Part shown: one piece after another, positions 34,829-46,166 of the stretch
Layout: each line of letters begins with the position of its first letter
How positions within the stretch are numbered: position 1 is the stretch's first letter
Assembly: GCF_965363235.1 (NCBI RefSeq)
Contig: NC_134846.1
Span: 64,655,121-64,719,120 of the forward strand
Source of the DNA: Mytilus galloprovincialis
Taxonomy: Eukaryota > Mollusca > Bivalvia > Mytilida > Mytilidae
Length of the DNA stretch: 64,000 nucleotides
Direction of reading: 5' to 3'
Notes under the pieces: generated by a model
Database searches by the model: none
Told to the model about the DNA's origin: nothing
The model's input: the letters and a program-made list of their open reading frames with translations, nothing else
Translations under genes and position numbers: made by a program

Positions 34829-37800
34829 ATGTCATTTGAAGAATTCATCAAGGGAGCAAGTGATGTCTGTTATCGACCTTTCAATCGGTACTATGTAGAG
34901 GAAGACTGGCCTGCAGAAAATTATTTTTCTAGAATACAGAATTTTTCTGGGAAAGTGAGGAACAAAACGTTCAAATCAAAGTCTACTTCTTATTTTGATG
35001 TATTTCTGAATAACCTGCCGAAACAATTTGAAGATCTTTGTCACGACTTGAGAAATGTTAAACGTGATATTAAAGGTATGAGTTTTGTATAACGTAAAGC
35101 ATACATTATTTGTATTGATAAAATTCAGCTTAAATAATTTAATATCATATTTGAGCTATATTTTCTGTAGCTAGGACTTTTATTTATCAAAATATATAAT
35201 GATTGAATAATAGCCAATGATAAATCTTATGGAACGATAGATCATTTAATTATGATACAGTACACTACAAAATATAATATATTTAAAGTCTAAAAGGGTA
35301 CAACATCACCAAAAAATAATAAAATGAACAAATGTCAAATATTATGGATAACAGATATCCTTCATCTGTATGATTATGATGTAAAATGAATCATATCAAT
35401 CTATTCTAATTTAACTATGACAATTTTGAAATTTATACAATAAAACGTCCCATAACAACATTAATTCAGTTATCATGATAAGTCCCAATGGAAGAATGAA
35501 ATCGATTGAACTGTTTACTTATTTTACTATTTATTTTATCAATATATACATCTGCACAAGTGATGTTTTGTAAGGCTATACATATATATAGACTATATAT
35601 ATATTGACATTTATCACATATTTGTTACGAATACGTCGGGTTTTGCATATGCAATAACCTCAAAATTTACCGGGGTAAAAAAGAGTATATTGATATTGTG
35701 CCCTGATTCTAAACGACGTGACGTCATTGCTTCCTTAACGACACGTTTGTGATAAACTGTTTAAGATTGACCTTTTATCATTCATTAAATTGTTATTATC
35801 ACATATTTGTTACGAATACGTCGGGTTTTGCATATGCAACAACCTCAAAATTTACCGGGGTAAAAAAGAGTATATTGATATTGTGCCCTGATTCTAAACG
35901 ACGTGACGTCATTGCTTCCTTAACGACACGTTTGTGATAAACTGTTTAAGATTGACCTTTTATCATTCATTAAATTGTTATTATCACATATTTGTTACGA
36001 ATACGTTGGGTTTTGCATATGCAATAACCTCAAAATTGCCCGGTGCAAAAAAGACGATATTGATATTGTGCCCTGATTCCAAATGACGTCACGTCATTGC
36101 GTCCTTTAAAACGACACTTTTGTGATACAAAATTTAAAATTTTACCTGTTATGTTTTATCAAATTGTAATAGTTGAACTTTGTGTCTCTATTCTGCAGAA
36201 CTTAGATATGTGATAAATAGATTATAACATGGCCTTTTCCATATTGGCCCTGGTATCATCCCTCGACCCATATCGGACCTCGGCTAATGCCTCGAGGCCG
36301 ATATGGGAGTCTCAGGATGATACCAGGGCCAATATGAAAAGGCCATGTTATAATCTATACTTATCAAACTATTTACATGAAAAATATATTGTTATGATAT
36401 ATTATACGTAGTGATTTTTTTTGTGTTTTTAGAGTCACAGACTTTTGACTTCAATCAATTGTATCGCCATTCAAGAAACATTTATGAATTCTTTATCATT
36501 GAATTTGGATCGGAGTATCGTGTTAAAGCAACCAGAACATTTTATAAAGTCTTAGATGATTCTACTAAAATATCGCCGGTGTATACAAATATAAGCAGTG
36601 GTAGTCAAGGTGAGGGTTTAAATGTTCCTGGTGGTGATTATGACTTAATGACAATTCTGGAGCAAATAAAAGTAAAACACGATAGTTCTACCATTGAGGA
36701 AGACAGTCCCATCCTATTATTTAATAATCAGAATTCATATCCAGGTTTTGCACACCTAAAAATAGGGCAAAACCGATTTTCGAAGGAACTATTTGCTTCA
36801 TGGGGAGAAAATACATTTTATGGACCTCTTATTTCAAACAATAGATTTAAGAATTATTTTGTATTGCGATATCGAGATAATGACTGTATGCTTCATGGTC
36901 CATGTATTTCCGACTCACGGGGTGCGGTTGATCATTTATTTTGCTTCCGTGCTATGTTATGGCCAGATGTTGCAGAGTCTTGGTTGATAAGAAATAGATC
37001 ATCAATGTGGCCACCAGCTGATGTTATATTGAACTCTGTCAGCCAAGGAATCTTGCTAGTACCGCTTGGCAGCAAATTCGGCTCAACTGAGGATTGTTCT
37101 TTCGAATGGCGAATATCATTCTCATTACAAGAAAGAGATCTGATTCATTCATTTAACTATGTACAGGTATTATGCTACAAAATATGTAAACACTTGAAAA
37201 AAGATTTTATAAGTGAGTCACGATTGTGCTCTTACTTTATCAAGACGGCTATATTTTGGTTAAGTGAAGAGTTGGGTAACAATTTCTGGATACCGGAAAA
37301 TTTCGTACTGTGCATTCATGAAATACAGCGTCGTCTAACGTATTGGTTTGTGTACGGATATTGTCCTCATTACTTTATAGTTGAAAACAATCTATTCGAG
37401 GGACTGCTTCCTGTAGAAAGAAAACTCGTAGAAGTTGCATTGCATACTAGTAACCTTTTTCCATTGGTATTGCAAAGCATTTTCTACCAAAAACCTAAGT
37501 TACGCTTCACAGCTCTAAATGATTTTAAAGAAATAAACACACCGTTTATTGAAAGAAGTAAATCTATTTTCATATTACTTAAAGTGGTCCGAGCAAGTTT
37601 GTCTTGGTGTACTTTGAAGCAGAGTAGAAGTATAGTGCACAAAGCTTTATTCAGACTTTTACATAATAAACCTTCATATTTTACTAAAGATTTATATAGA
37701 CTATTCTTTTGCTATGCAAACCAAGTTTTACCACAAAATCAACGCATTTCTTTTCATAAAGAAAACAAAAGGATGTACTCCAGTTACAAGCAATGTATGG

Positions 37801-38387
37801 CTCATTTTCTTATTGGAACCAAAGTTGACGCCATGAATGGCTGGTTATTGCTAGCTTCATACTTTTATAAAATGGACAAGCCTTTATACACCCTCAAGAT
37901 TACAGAAATTATTCTTGCGGAACCTAGAGAAGATAAAATGTTAATTGCTGATGGTTTTCACGAAGGCGTTATGCTGAAATATTTAGAACAAGTGGCTGCC
38001 AAAAAGTGGGATCAAAAGTTGTCATTCATGACCTGCATGAAAATTCACTGTGTTGACATGCTTTATATAATACCATGGTCAATACTGAATCTTGAAGATA
38101 TATTACCAGATTTTTATTTTATAGTTTGCACTATTCCGCCAGTTATATATGCACATCTTCTACGCTTTGTGTGTTATAATGCTGATGGCAACATCTCTCT
38201 ACGAGAAAGAGAAATAAGTGACATAATTAAAACGTGCTGCAATAATTGTTTTCTTGGAGATTGGAAGGGGAGAGCTACTGTATATGCAATGCTAGCAAAT
38301 CTTTATAAATCAATAAACAAAGATCGATCTGCGGATTATTGGAAATCGCATTTCCTCAGATTCTATAGGAAACACCCTAAATTCTAG
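34829..38387 (+). CDS. Mab-21-domain protein (gene B), two coding exons, 733 aa
   Basis: Exon 1 is 34829-35075 (82 codons + 1 base). The intron, 35076-36432, has donor AAAG|GTATGAG and acceptor TTTTTAG|AG. Exon 2 is 36433-38387, ending in TAG. The junction restores a Glu codon (phase 1). The ATG follows TTTCAG directly, so a 5' noncoding exon is likely. Residues ~84-370 form a Mab-21 nucleotidyltransferase-like fold: GS at 139-140, GGDYDLM with Asp151/Asp153, VDH with Asp249 as a candidate third acid, and SFEWRISFSLQERDLIHSF at 305-323, a family hallmark. Active cGLRs usually have E-x-D where B has D-Y-D, so catalysis is possible but uncertain. The C-terminal ~360 residues look helical and TPR-like (DAMNGWLLLASYFY; TVYAMLANLYKS). 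Cytosolic; no signal peptide or membrane segment seen. Gene A is a close paralogue. Confidence 0.85.
35617..36165 (+). repeat. 185-bp tandem repeat in gene B intron, about 3 copies
   Basis: ATTTGTTACGAATACG starts at 35620, 35805 and 35990 (period 185). Copies 1 and 2 are almost identical; copy 3 is diverged and partial. Each copy carries the palindromic octamer TGACGTCA (35719-35726, 35904-35911, 36084-36091), a CRE/ATF-type site. Confidence 0.92.
36218..36357. mobile_element. 140-bp palindromic MITE in gene B intron
   Basis: TAGATTATAACATGGCCTTT and following bases to GGTATCATCC are matched in reverse complement at the right end; the arms are about 45 bp, with further pairing around CCCATATCGG/CCGATATGGG towards the centre. 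It ends 75 bp before the exon 2 acceptor, so it is transcribed in the pre-mRNA as a strong hairpin. The ORF at 36229-36411 is the hairpin translated. Confidence 0.88.
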
Positions 38388-40010
38388 AAAGCTAGCCCTA
38401 GGAAACACTCGCCAATTTTAACTTATGTTCCTTCCGCGGATAAAAAGGTAATTGTTTTAAAATTCTTACTTGACGTTTGAGACGGAATTTCGTGTCTGTC
38501 TTTATATTTCTTAATATAAAGATAGAAAATATAAGTCAAATTGGTCGTCCTAAAAAAGATAAGTTACAAATAATATAATTAAATGAAAAGTATAATTCCA
38601 ACCTGTGTGTTTATTTTTACTTTGTTTTCACAAATATACTAAGACTCTATATATAATCTACATAAGGGAAAAAATAATATGTATCTCAAAGTCATTTTTT
38701 CTCAAGATTCCTATCATCTGTGGACAATCCATTTCGAACTAAAAGCGGAAGGAAGAACATTCTATGGCAGCGCATGTTTCTTCGTTAAATAAATGTACAC
38801 ACATTCACCTTTTAGTTTTTCTGGGTTCCAACTTCATCTTATTTAAAACAAAAAGGTGTGGTAATTCGTTTATGTATGTACGTGTCCTGTCCATGTACGT
38901 TTTTTTTAAATATTAGTTATTACCAATTTTATTACAAAACGAATACATTCAGCACAAGTGTGTTTTCTTCATAACTGCGTCTAATTCATACAATTACAAA
39001 TTCTTGGTATTTAAAGGACAACTCATAATTTAGAGACTTTTCTTAATTCACCATCAACCTCGTTGTTCTCGTGGTAGCATGTTAGCATATTGACCGGCCT
39101 ATCAACTGATTTATCTCTTGAATTTTTGTCTTACATTTCTGCATACCTCATATCTCCGCGTCAAAAATTACATTTTTTTTGTCAAATTGTAGATCTGATC
39201 AACATATTGATAATCTTAAAATATAATGGTGTGGCAGTAATGCCCTTTGATTTTGATGAGTAAAATATTTTTGCGTAATTGACTTTCGGTTTTGGATTTA
39301 CATGATGTTTATGTCGGAATGTTTACTGTTTGTACCAATGTGTGAAGGACTGTCGATGATCATAGGCAAAATTATGGAACAGCATACTTCATAAAACTTT
39401 CACTGAATTCATATTGTCATTTTAACACAATATTTATTAGTTATTAGTTATATTCGTTGCGACATTTTTAAATATGTGTCTTTTATCTTTTTCCTCTATT
39501 CTTTAAGAGCTGTATAAGAGAAAGGAAATGTTGTGGGATTGCTAATGAAGTTGGTTTTCTTCACGATTCCAAATGACGTGTATGTACACATTTTTAAAGT
39601 TAATTCCAAATAGAAATAACTCTTTATACTCTTTTTTATTTTTACGTTCAACCATTTGAAAAATGTTAGCATTCACTTTCATCTACATATCTGTAAATGC
39701 AATTAGCAATTATTGTACGCAAACATATATCGATCCCGATTCATTTTGTTTTGTTTACTTATTCAGATATTGCGTTCTTTCCAACGACGGGAGAATTGTA
39801 AATTATTTTGATTTAGCATTATCAGATGTAAAAAGGAGAAATAGACACCCTTTCTTCAGTATACACAAAAAAGGGGGAAAACTTAATGCAAAATTTAATT
39901 TTCCAGCCCTTCTTTTGTCATATTTATAAAAATTTATCGAATTCGCGAAATCATGAATAAAGTTATAAATCAGGTGTTTCTGGCTTTTCGTTTTTTATAT
40001 AGATTAGACT
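38388..40010. other. Intergenic downstream of gene B
   Basis: Contains the gene B 3' UTR. AATAAA occurs near 38788. No further gene is supported; the 88-codon ORF at 39663-39929 has no recognisable motif. Confidence 0.45.
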
Positions 40011-40019
40011 GTTGGTTTT

Positions 40020-40420
40020 CATGTTCGAATGGTTTTACACCAGTCTTTTTTGGTGCCCTTTATAGTTTTCTGTTCGGTGTGAGCCATGGCTCCGTGTTGA
40101 AGACCATACTTTGACCTATAATGGTTTACTTTTACAAATTGTGACATGGATAGAGTGTTGTTTCATTGTCAGTCATACCACATCTTCTTATATCTAATTA
40201 ATATAAAAATGAGAAGAAGCGGTATGAATGCAGATGAGACAACTATCCACAACATCAAGAACAAGAGTTGACGTGGATAAAAGCAGAAAAAGTAACAGCA
40301 CAGCCTTCAACAATTAACCAACCTATTCAATACAGTCAGTTTCAAATACCCCAACATGCGAAATTTGAAACAATTCTTACGAAAAAGGCAGCCTAATTTA
40401 TGACAACACACAGAAAGAGA
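40020..40420 (-). repeat. Mussel dispersed repeats
   Basis: 40050-40200 is the reverse complement of 47310-47450 (blocks GTGTGAGCCATGGCTCCGTG, TTGAAGACC, ACCTATAATGGTTTA). 40205-40420 holds a + strand relic of the 'GAGACAACTATCCAC' family seen at 53897. Confidence 0.7.
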
Positions 40421-40689
40421 ATAAATATGACCAACGGCATCATTACCGAATCGGAGAGTCATTTATTGGGACATGCACATACAGAACACAAAGTTAAATA
40501 TGTCGGTGAACATTCATTTTCATTGAACTTGGACAGTGATAAAACAGCATCACATAAACACATCTCTTATTTTTATCCTTTTTTTTTTTATTCTTATTCG
40601 TTTTACGGTATTTGCACATCAGTAATTTACTTACACTTTACAAACGTCTACATACACTATTAACCTAAGAGTATGCGCAGTTACTAGAA

Positions 40690-40970
40690 AAAAGAGACGG
40701 CAGATATCATATTGATAATCATAAGTTGAAAATGAAATGACAAGGCTATGGCAAAAAAAAAAACGACCCTAAGACATAATTCGAATAGAAGTCTACTAAA
40801 CACAACATAGAAAACTAAAGACAGAACTCTGCAAAACAGTATGCAGATCTTTGTCAACATGTGGCATCCGTCGTGTTATTTGTACAAGTACAAATCCGGT
40901 ATAAAGTCTTATTCAGGAGGTTACTTTTGTGGACAATATTCGTCATATTCGTCGTCACCTGTGATACAGA
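40690..40970 (-). repeat. Mussel dispersed repeat, diverged
   Basis: Blocks 'CATAGAAAACTAAAGACAGA', 'ACATGTGGCATCCGTCGTGT' and 'GGAGGTTAC' align with 11870-12060 and, inverted, with 42740-42910. Confidence 0.6.
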
Positions 40971-41600
40971 TATTCTATAACGGTTAACCAAGCTGTAATA
41001 GTTTAATTGTAACAAGGGAATCAAGCAAATACCAGCTATGGAATATCGTAATGATTGCGGGGTATGTTCTTAATATATGAAAGCTATTTCAAAGCTTATT
41101 AATTGGTGTTGGACTAATTCCCGATGGTATCTTCAGCTGAGTAGTCAGTACTTTGGTACTGACATGATATTTGATGAAAATGTCTAAAATTGCCCGTTGA
41201 AAAAAAATATATAAGAAACTCCCTCAGGCAAAGTTTATCTTAGATGGATTTGGCTTTTTTTTTAAGTTCATTTAGGTGATAGAGCTCTTCAACTGTCTCG
41301 GTTATTATACCTCCTTGGCTTTTAAATATTTGGCTTTGAGCGTTTCTGATGAAAGTTTATCAAGCAAGGCGCCGCGAACGCATGAGATTTATTACGTGTT
41401 GTTTTTATTACTATACAAAATATATGTAACACTCAGAAACGTGTGCATCCCCCCCCCCAAAAAAAAAAACGTGTCCATACGATTTTACTGAACAGCAAAA
41501 AGATGTCTAGTTGCAAAAGGGCGCCAACACGAGTCATTTCTATGAACACCTTATTGTGTCCGTTTCTCCGAGGTTCATTTCACTCCTTTTTGTTAAAGCT
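40971..41600. other. Intergenic, nothing recognised
   Basis: A C10-A11 homopolymer junction lies at 41450-41470. Two small ORFs overlap it and are not supported. Confidence 0.4.
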
Positions 41601-41644
41601 CAGTGTGGTTCATATCTTAAAAACACCAAAATTATTATTTTGTT

Positions 41645-41720
41645 GCAAATATGTTGCCCGAAACATGCATGAAATATTTGCCACTGGACGTTTAGCATTC
41701 AACAACCAATCAATCTTTTG
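41645..41720 (-). repeat. Bivalve repeat tail
   Basis: 'CATGCATGAAATATTTGCCA' then CTGGACGTT and CAACCAATCAATC; the reverse complement of the tails at 26010-26060 and 54595-54650. Confidence 0.65.
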
Positions 41721-41819
41721 TCATAAAGAAGCATGTAAAAAATTGCCACACAATTGTTAGCAAGTAAAATTCATTTAATCCATTATTTTCTGTTAATACC
41801 AAAATATGGAGAGTTGGAT

Positions 41820-42241
41820 AGTTATCAAAGGTACCAGGATTATAATTTAGTACGCCAGACGCGCGTTTCGTCTACATAAGACTCATCAGTGACGCTCATA
41901 TCGAAATATTTATAAAGCCAAACAAGTAAAAAGTTGAAGAGCATTGAGAATTCAAAATTCCAAAAAGTAGTGCCAAATACGGCTAAATAAACTCATCATA
42001 GAAACCAGGACTAAATTTAATATACGCCAGACGCGCTAAGGTAATCTATGCCTGGAATAAGAAAATCCTTATTTTTTCGAAAAATCAAAGTTTTGTAAAC
42101 ATGAAATTTATAAAAATAACCACATTATTGATATTCATGTCAACACCGAAATGTTGACTACTGGGCTGGTTATATCCTCAGGGACGGAACGTCAACCAGC
42201 AGTGGCATCGACCCAGTGGTTTAAATAGTTATCAAAGGTAT
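41820..42241 (-). repeat. Mussel CGCGTCTGGCGT repeat with terminal direct repeats
   Basis: Starts TAGTTATCAAAGGTACCAGG, contains CCAGACGCGCGTTTCGTCTA, and ends in 'GTGGCATCGACCCAGTGGTT' before a second TAGTTATCAAAGGTA at 42227-42241. The 15-bp repeat at both ends delimits the unit or its insertion site. Confidence 0.75.
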
Positions 42242-42325
42242 GATTGTCAATGAAACATTATTCATCAATGTTCAATGAAGTGGTAGTAATCAATTAGAAG
42301 CAACCGTGCGGACTAGACTCCGCGG

Positions 42326-42400
42326 CGGAAAATTCAAAACGGAAAGTCCCTAATCAAATGACAAAATCAAAAGATCAAACACATCCAACGAGTAGACAAC
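42326..42400 (-). repeat. Mussel dispersed repeat fragment
   Basis: 'AAAATTCAAAACGGAAAGTCC' and 'CAAATGACAAAATCAAAAGA'; inverted relative to 3640-3700. Confidence 0.65.
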
Positions 42401-42719
42401 AGTGAAATATTATTTACGTCGCTGGGGACATATTAGCGCTAAAAGTTTTGAGACGTTGGATACATTTTGGCGAAGAACCTTTATTGAACAAATTTGGAGA
42501 AGTGAAATCAGACACGTTTGAGTGATAAGGAATTTTGAGGACATGCTTGCATTTCATATCATGACTTTCTTGATAGAGGGTTGCTGCTCACAAGGAAGCT
42601 ATTAAAACAAGAGTTCCAAATGGTGACGTTGAAATCATCCTTTTGTAAATTTGGTTGACCGTTATTGAATAACCGTTTAACAAATGATATCGGATATGTT
42701 CCTTACGTCGTAACTACAA

Positions 42720-43028
42720 TCTCTTCCCTTTCATGAGTGTGACCTACCGAATTAGACTATTAACGGGATTTGTTATCACTTAATCAACACGACGGGTGCC
42801 ACATGTGGAGCAGGATCTGTTTTCCCTTCCGGAGCACCTGAGATCACCCCTAGTTTTTGGCGAAGTTCGTGTTGCTTATTCTTAAGTTTTCTATGTTGTG
42901 TCATGTGTACTATTGTTGGTCTGTCTGGTTGTTTTTTTTAATTTTTAGCCATGGAGTTGTCAGTTTATTTTCGATTTATATGAGTTTGACTGTCCCTCTG
43001 GTATCTTTCGTTCCTCTTTCATAGTATC
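42720..43028 (+). repeat. Mussel dispersed repeat
   Basis: 'GACCTACCGAATTAGACTAT' to 'GACTGTCCCTCTGGTATC'; inverted copies are at 11790-12065 and 40690-40970. It ends about 100 bp before the homology of the following pseudogene begins. Confidence 0.8.
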
Positions 43029-43149
43029 ATGTCAACACCGCATTTATACCTCGTAGTAATCATCATTGGAGCTCGTGCTAAATCAGTTCGAATGACGGAT
43101 ACATTTATTGTAAAATAACATTTCTATGATATGTTATACATGTTTTTGT

Positions 43150-44445
43150 ATGTTTTTAAAGTCACAAAATATTGACCGCACTCAATTCTATCGTTATTGA
43201 ATGGAAATTTATCGATTACTTTACACGATATTTGGATCGGAGAATCGTGTAAAAGCAACAAGAAAGCTTTATAAAGTCTAAGATGATTGTACGAAAATAT
43301 CATATGTGTATATCAATATTAGCAGTAGTGGTCAAGGTGAAGGTTCAAATATCCCAATGGAGACTATGACTTGATTACAATTCTGGAGCAAATAAAAGTT
43401 AAAAAAAACGATAGTTCTGTTATTGAGGAAGACCGTCCAATCATAGTCTTTGAAAGTCGGCAATCATACCCAGGTTTTGCACATCTAAGAATAAGACAAA
43501 ACCGATTTTCGAAGGAACTATTTACTTCTTGGGAAGAAAATACATGTTAGGGACCTCTTATTTCAACCAACAGATTTAAGAATTATTTTCTGTCACGATA
43601 TCGTGATAGTGACTGTTTGCTTCATTGTCCATGTTTTTTCTGACTCACGTGGAAAGGTTGACCATCTTATTTGCCTCCGAGCTAAGTTATGGGCAGATGT
43701 TGCAGACTTGAGGTTGATGAGAAATAGATCATCAATATGGCTACCAACTAATGTTATATTGAATTCTGTCAGCCAAGGAATCCTGCTAGTACCGATTGGC
43801 AGAAAATTCGGCTCATTTGAAGATTGTTCTTTCGTATGGCGAGTATCATTCTTATTACAAGAAAAAGATCTGATTCATTCATTAAACTCTGTACAACTAG
43901 TGTTCCTCATAGTGTTAAAGTACTTCAAAACAGACGGGTTTTTTTAAAAAAGCATAATATGTTCGTATTTGTTAACGACTACCTTATTTTGGTAACGTGA
44001 AGAGTAAGATAACAGTAGTTCCGACAATATTGTACTGTGCCTTCATGAAATTCATAGACGACTATCATAACGAGGGGTAAGATACGAGTAATGTCCCAAT
44101 TACGTTATAGAAGGATACAATCTATTCGATGATGTTCTAACTGACGGAAGGAAAATCATATTACAAACATTATTGCATAACTTAGTTCCATTATTATGCA
44201 AAATATTAACTATGGAAGTGTGTGTTCGTATTTCAACTTCATAGATTTTAACTATTTTAAAGAATTAAACACCCCGTCTATTGAGAAAAGTAAATCTATT
44301 TTTCATATTACTGAAAATAATTCGGAGGAGTTTGTTCATGTGTATTTTTCTCAGATTAGAGTTATATTGCAAAAGACTTTATTCAGACTATTACCATGAA
44401 GACGTTGTGATCAAATATTTCGAACTAGTAGCCAGCACTTAAATC
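43150..44445 (+). pseudogene. A-type Mab-21 pseudogene
   Basis: Aligns with gene B exon 2 from its first bases (TTTTAAAG|TCACA, and ~50 bp of intron sequence before it) through the Mab-21 fold to the helical C-terminal region, then jumps about 310 bases ahead and stops near the segment equivalent to 460-500 of gene A. Lesions include a stop in 'AAAGTCTAAGATG' (43276-43288), a frame loss at ATCCCAATGGAGAC, a stop at ACATGTTAGGG and later frame shifts. The longest intact stretch is 43603-43947 (114 codons). In the stretch shared by all three (44260-44400) it is closer to gene A than to gene B. Retention of intron sequence argues for DNA duplication, not retrocopying. Confidence 0.88.
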
Positions 44446-44559
44446 AATGCATTTAAATCATATTAACTAGGTGTATAATTTTCATTATACTGTTTATTTT
44501 TCATGTGATATATAACTGTTGTAAGAAAGACTAGCAATCATGACATTTGATAACTTAGA

Positions 44560-44605
44560 AATAAGAAGATGTGGTATGGGTGGCAATGAGACAACTCTTA
44601 ACTTG
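44560..44605 (+). repeat. Short mussel GATGTGGTATG repeat fragment
   Basis: 'AAGAAGATGTGGTATGGGTG' then CAATGAGACAACTCT; same family as 47310-47345. Confidence 0.6.
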
Positions 44606-44657
44606 TTTTCCCCTTTGTATTCTTATTAATTGAAATTCTAAAAATAAATTGAATTCT

Positions 44658-46166
44658 TTAGTTGCTTGACGTAATAGTATATATTTCTTCCGAAACCAAA
44701 TTACCAAGTTTGACATCAAATAATTCCTGTAAACGTTTGAAATAACGAGTAAAATGTGTATTCATTTCAGTTTCTGATATGCTTGTTGGCATTTTGCAGT
44801 CTTTTGAATCTGTCGGCATTTGAATAAAGTTAGTATGCTTACAATAGCATTCAATTAGGAGCATCATTGATTCTTTCATCATATAAAACTGTTCTTGGAT
44901 GGCCTGATCGTCATGGGTCTTTACCTCTCGAAGTAGACTCTGTACTTTAAGAACAACCCTGCACCATAACTCAAGCCAACAGACAGCATACCATTCAATG
45001 CCTAGTGTCCCTTCATCCAGAAAGGTATTTGGGTACCTACCGGATCTAGTTGCTAATGCTGGAAACTTTAAAACTGGACCCCATGTATCAATGTTTCTAG
45101 ACAAAAAGCAAGGCATTTTGCCTTGCCTGAAATTGTATGCTATATAATCTAGCACTGCATAAATACATGATTGTTCGTCTTTTGAACAATTTGTTTTACC
45201 ATAAACATGAAACATAAAAGCATTTTTTAACATGTATGATGATAAATTTGCACATTTTCCTGGAAACGCAACCTCCCTTATCATAAGGTACTTCAAAACT
45301 TGATAGCATTTTTTATGTTTTGCATCCATTTCCCTCATTAGACTTGATTCAGAGGTAGCTAGGGACACATGCCAACAGGTGGAGCATGGATTTAATGACT
45401 GGCAACTTTTGGCAACCAATTGACATCCTTTTTCTCTAATAAGATCACTCCATTCTGAAGGAAAACCTTCTTGCGAAAAGACATCTGCGATGTTTGGATA
45501 ATCTATCGCAATCATTAGATCTACTCCTATTTCCATGTAAGGTAAATGAACTAGTTCTTTGCTATCGGAAACTTGATTTTCATCGTAGTTCACTTCCAGT
45601 GTTTCCACTCTTTCATGCTTTATGTATTCTAACAGTAGTTTACGAGATTTGCATCCTTTTGTTCTTATTGTCCCATACTTAAACGTTTCGGAAATGACTT
45701 CATTTTGACATTGAACCAATAAACTTCCCCAAAATTTTCTGGTCAATAGTTCATTGCTTAATTTGTCCTCTGACTCCAAATAGTCTTTGTACTTATCTGC
45801 ATCGCTTGTGATGTGTATTTTCTTGTACCATGGTGTACATCCTTCCTCCAATTTGACTGCTCCTGGTAAAGATAAAAGTTGGACGATAACCATGTAATCA
45901 AATTCATCAGGGGCTCCAACTTTTGTTTGCTCATAGAAACTTCCACCACTTACGGTTTTGGAAATCTCAAGAACAGGTGTCTTCTTTGCAACTCGAGCCA
46001 AAACTTTATCCACTATACTTTGAACAGTTTTTTCTATCTCATTTACAACTTCTGAATGTTCGTCAAATTTACAATGCCTTCTGTAGATATACTTAAGAAA
46101 AGCTTTTTCCATTTCGTCTGAAAATTTAAAAGACATATCTATGAAGGAATCTTTATGAAAAATCAT
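44658..46166 (-). CDS. cGAS-like receptor, Mab-21-domain nucleotidyltransferase (gene C), 502 aa
   Basis: A single uninterrupted minus-strand frame. Residues ~65-230 hold the catalytic core: GGSFYEQTKV (74-83) with the GS motif, DEFDYM with Glu88/Asp90, and GVDLMIAID with Asp216 as third metal ligand. This is the complete GS...E-x-D...D set of active cGAS-like enzymes. Residues ~230-330 carry the Mab-21 C-lobe (WHVSLATSE; CYQVLKYLMIRE; LSSYMLKNAFMF). The last ~170 residues are helical and unrecognised. No obvious vertebrate-cGAS-type H-CC-C zinc ribbon was seen. A second ATG at codon 11 lies just after TTCCTTCATAG|AT, a possible splice acceptor, so translation may start there (492 aa) from a spliced transcript, as in genes B and D. 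Expected role: cytosolic sensor making a cyclic-nucleotide second messenger; ligand unknown. Faces the A-type pseudogene, with ends about 210 bp apart. Confidence 0.9.
   Translation of the reverse strand: MIFHKDSFIDMSFKFSDEMEKAFLKYIYRRHCKFDEHSEVVNEIEKTVQSIVDKVLARVAKKTPVLEISKTVSGGSFYEQTKVGAPDEFDYMVIVQLLSLPGAVKLEEGCTPWYKKIHITSDADKYKDYLESEDKLSNELLTRKFWGSLLVQCQNEVISETFKYGTIRTKGCKSRKLLLEYIKHERVETLEVNYDENQVSDSKELVHLPYMEIGVDLMIAIDYPNIADVFSQEGFPSEWSDLIREKGCQLVAKSCQSLNPCSTCWHVSLATSESSLMREMDAKHKKCYQVLKYLMIREVAFPGKCANLSSYMLKNAFMFHVYGKTNCSKDEQSCIYAVLDYIAYNFRQGKMPCFLSRNIDTWGPVLKFPALATRSGRYPNTFLDEGTLGIEWYAVCWLELWCRVVLKVQSLLREVKTHDDQAIQEQFYMMKESMMLLIECYCKHTNFIQMPTDSKDCKMPTSISETEMNTHFTRYFKRLQELFDVKLGNLVSEEIYTITSSN

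Noticed and set aside
43603..43947. Functional short Mab-21 gene
   Set aside because: It is only the longest unbroken piece of a pseudogene with stops and frame losses on both sides.
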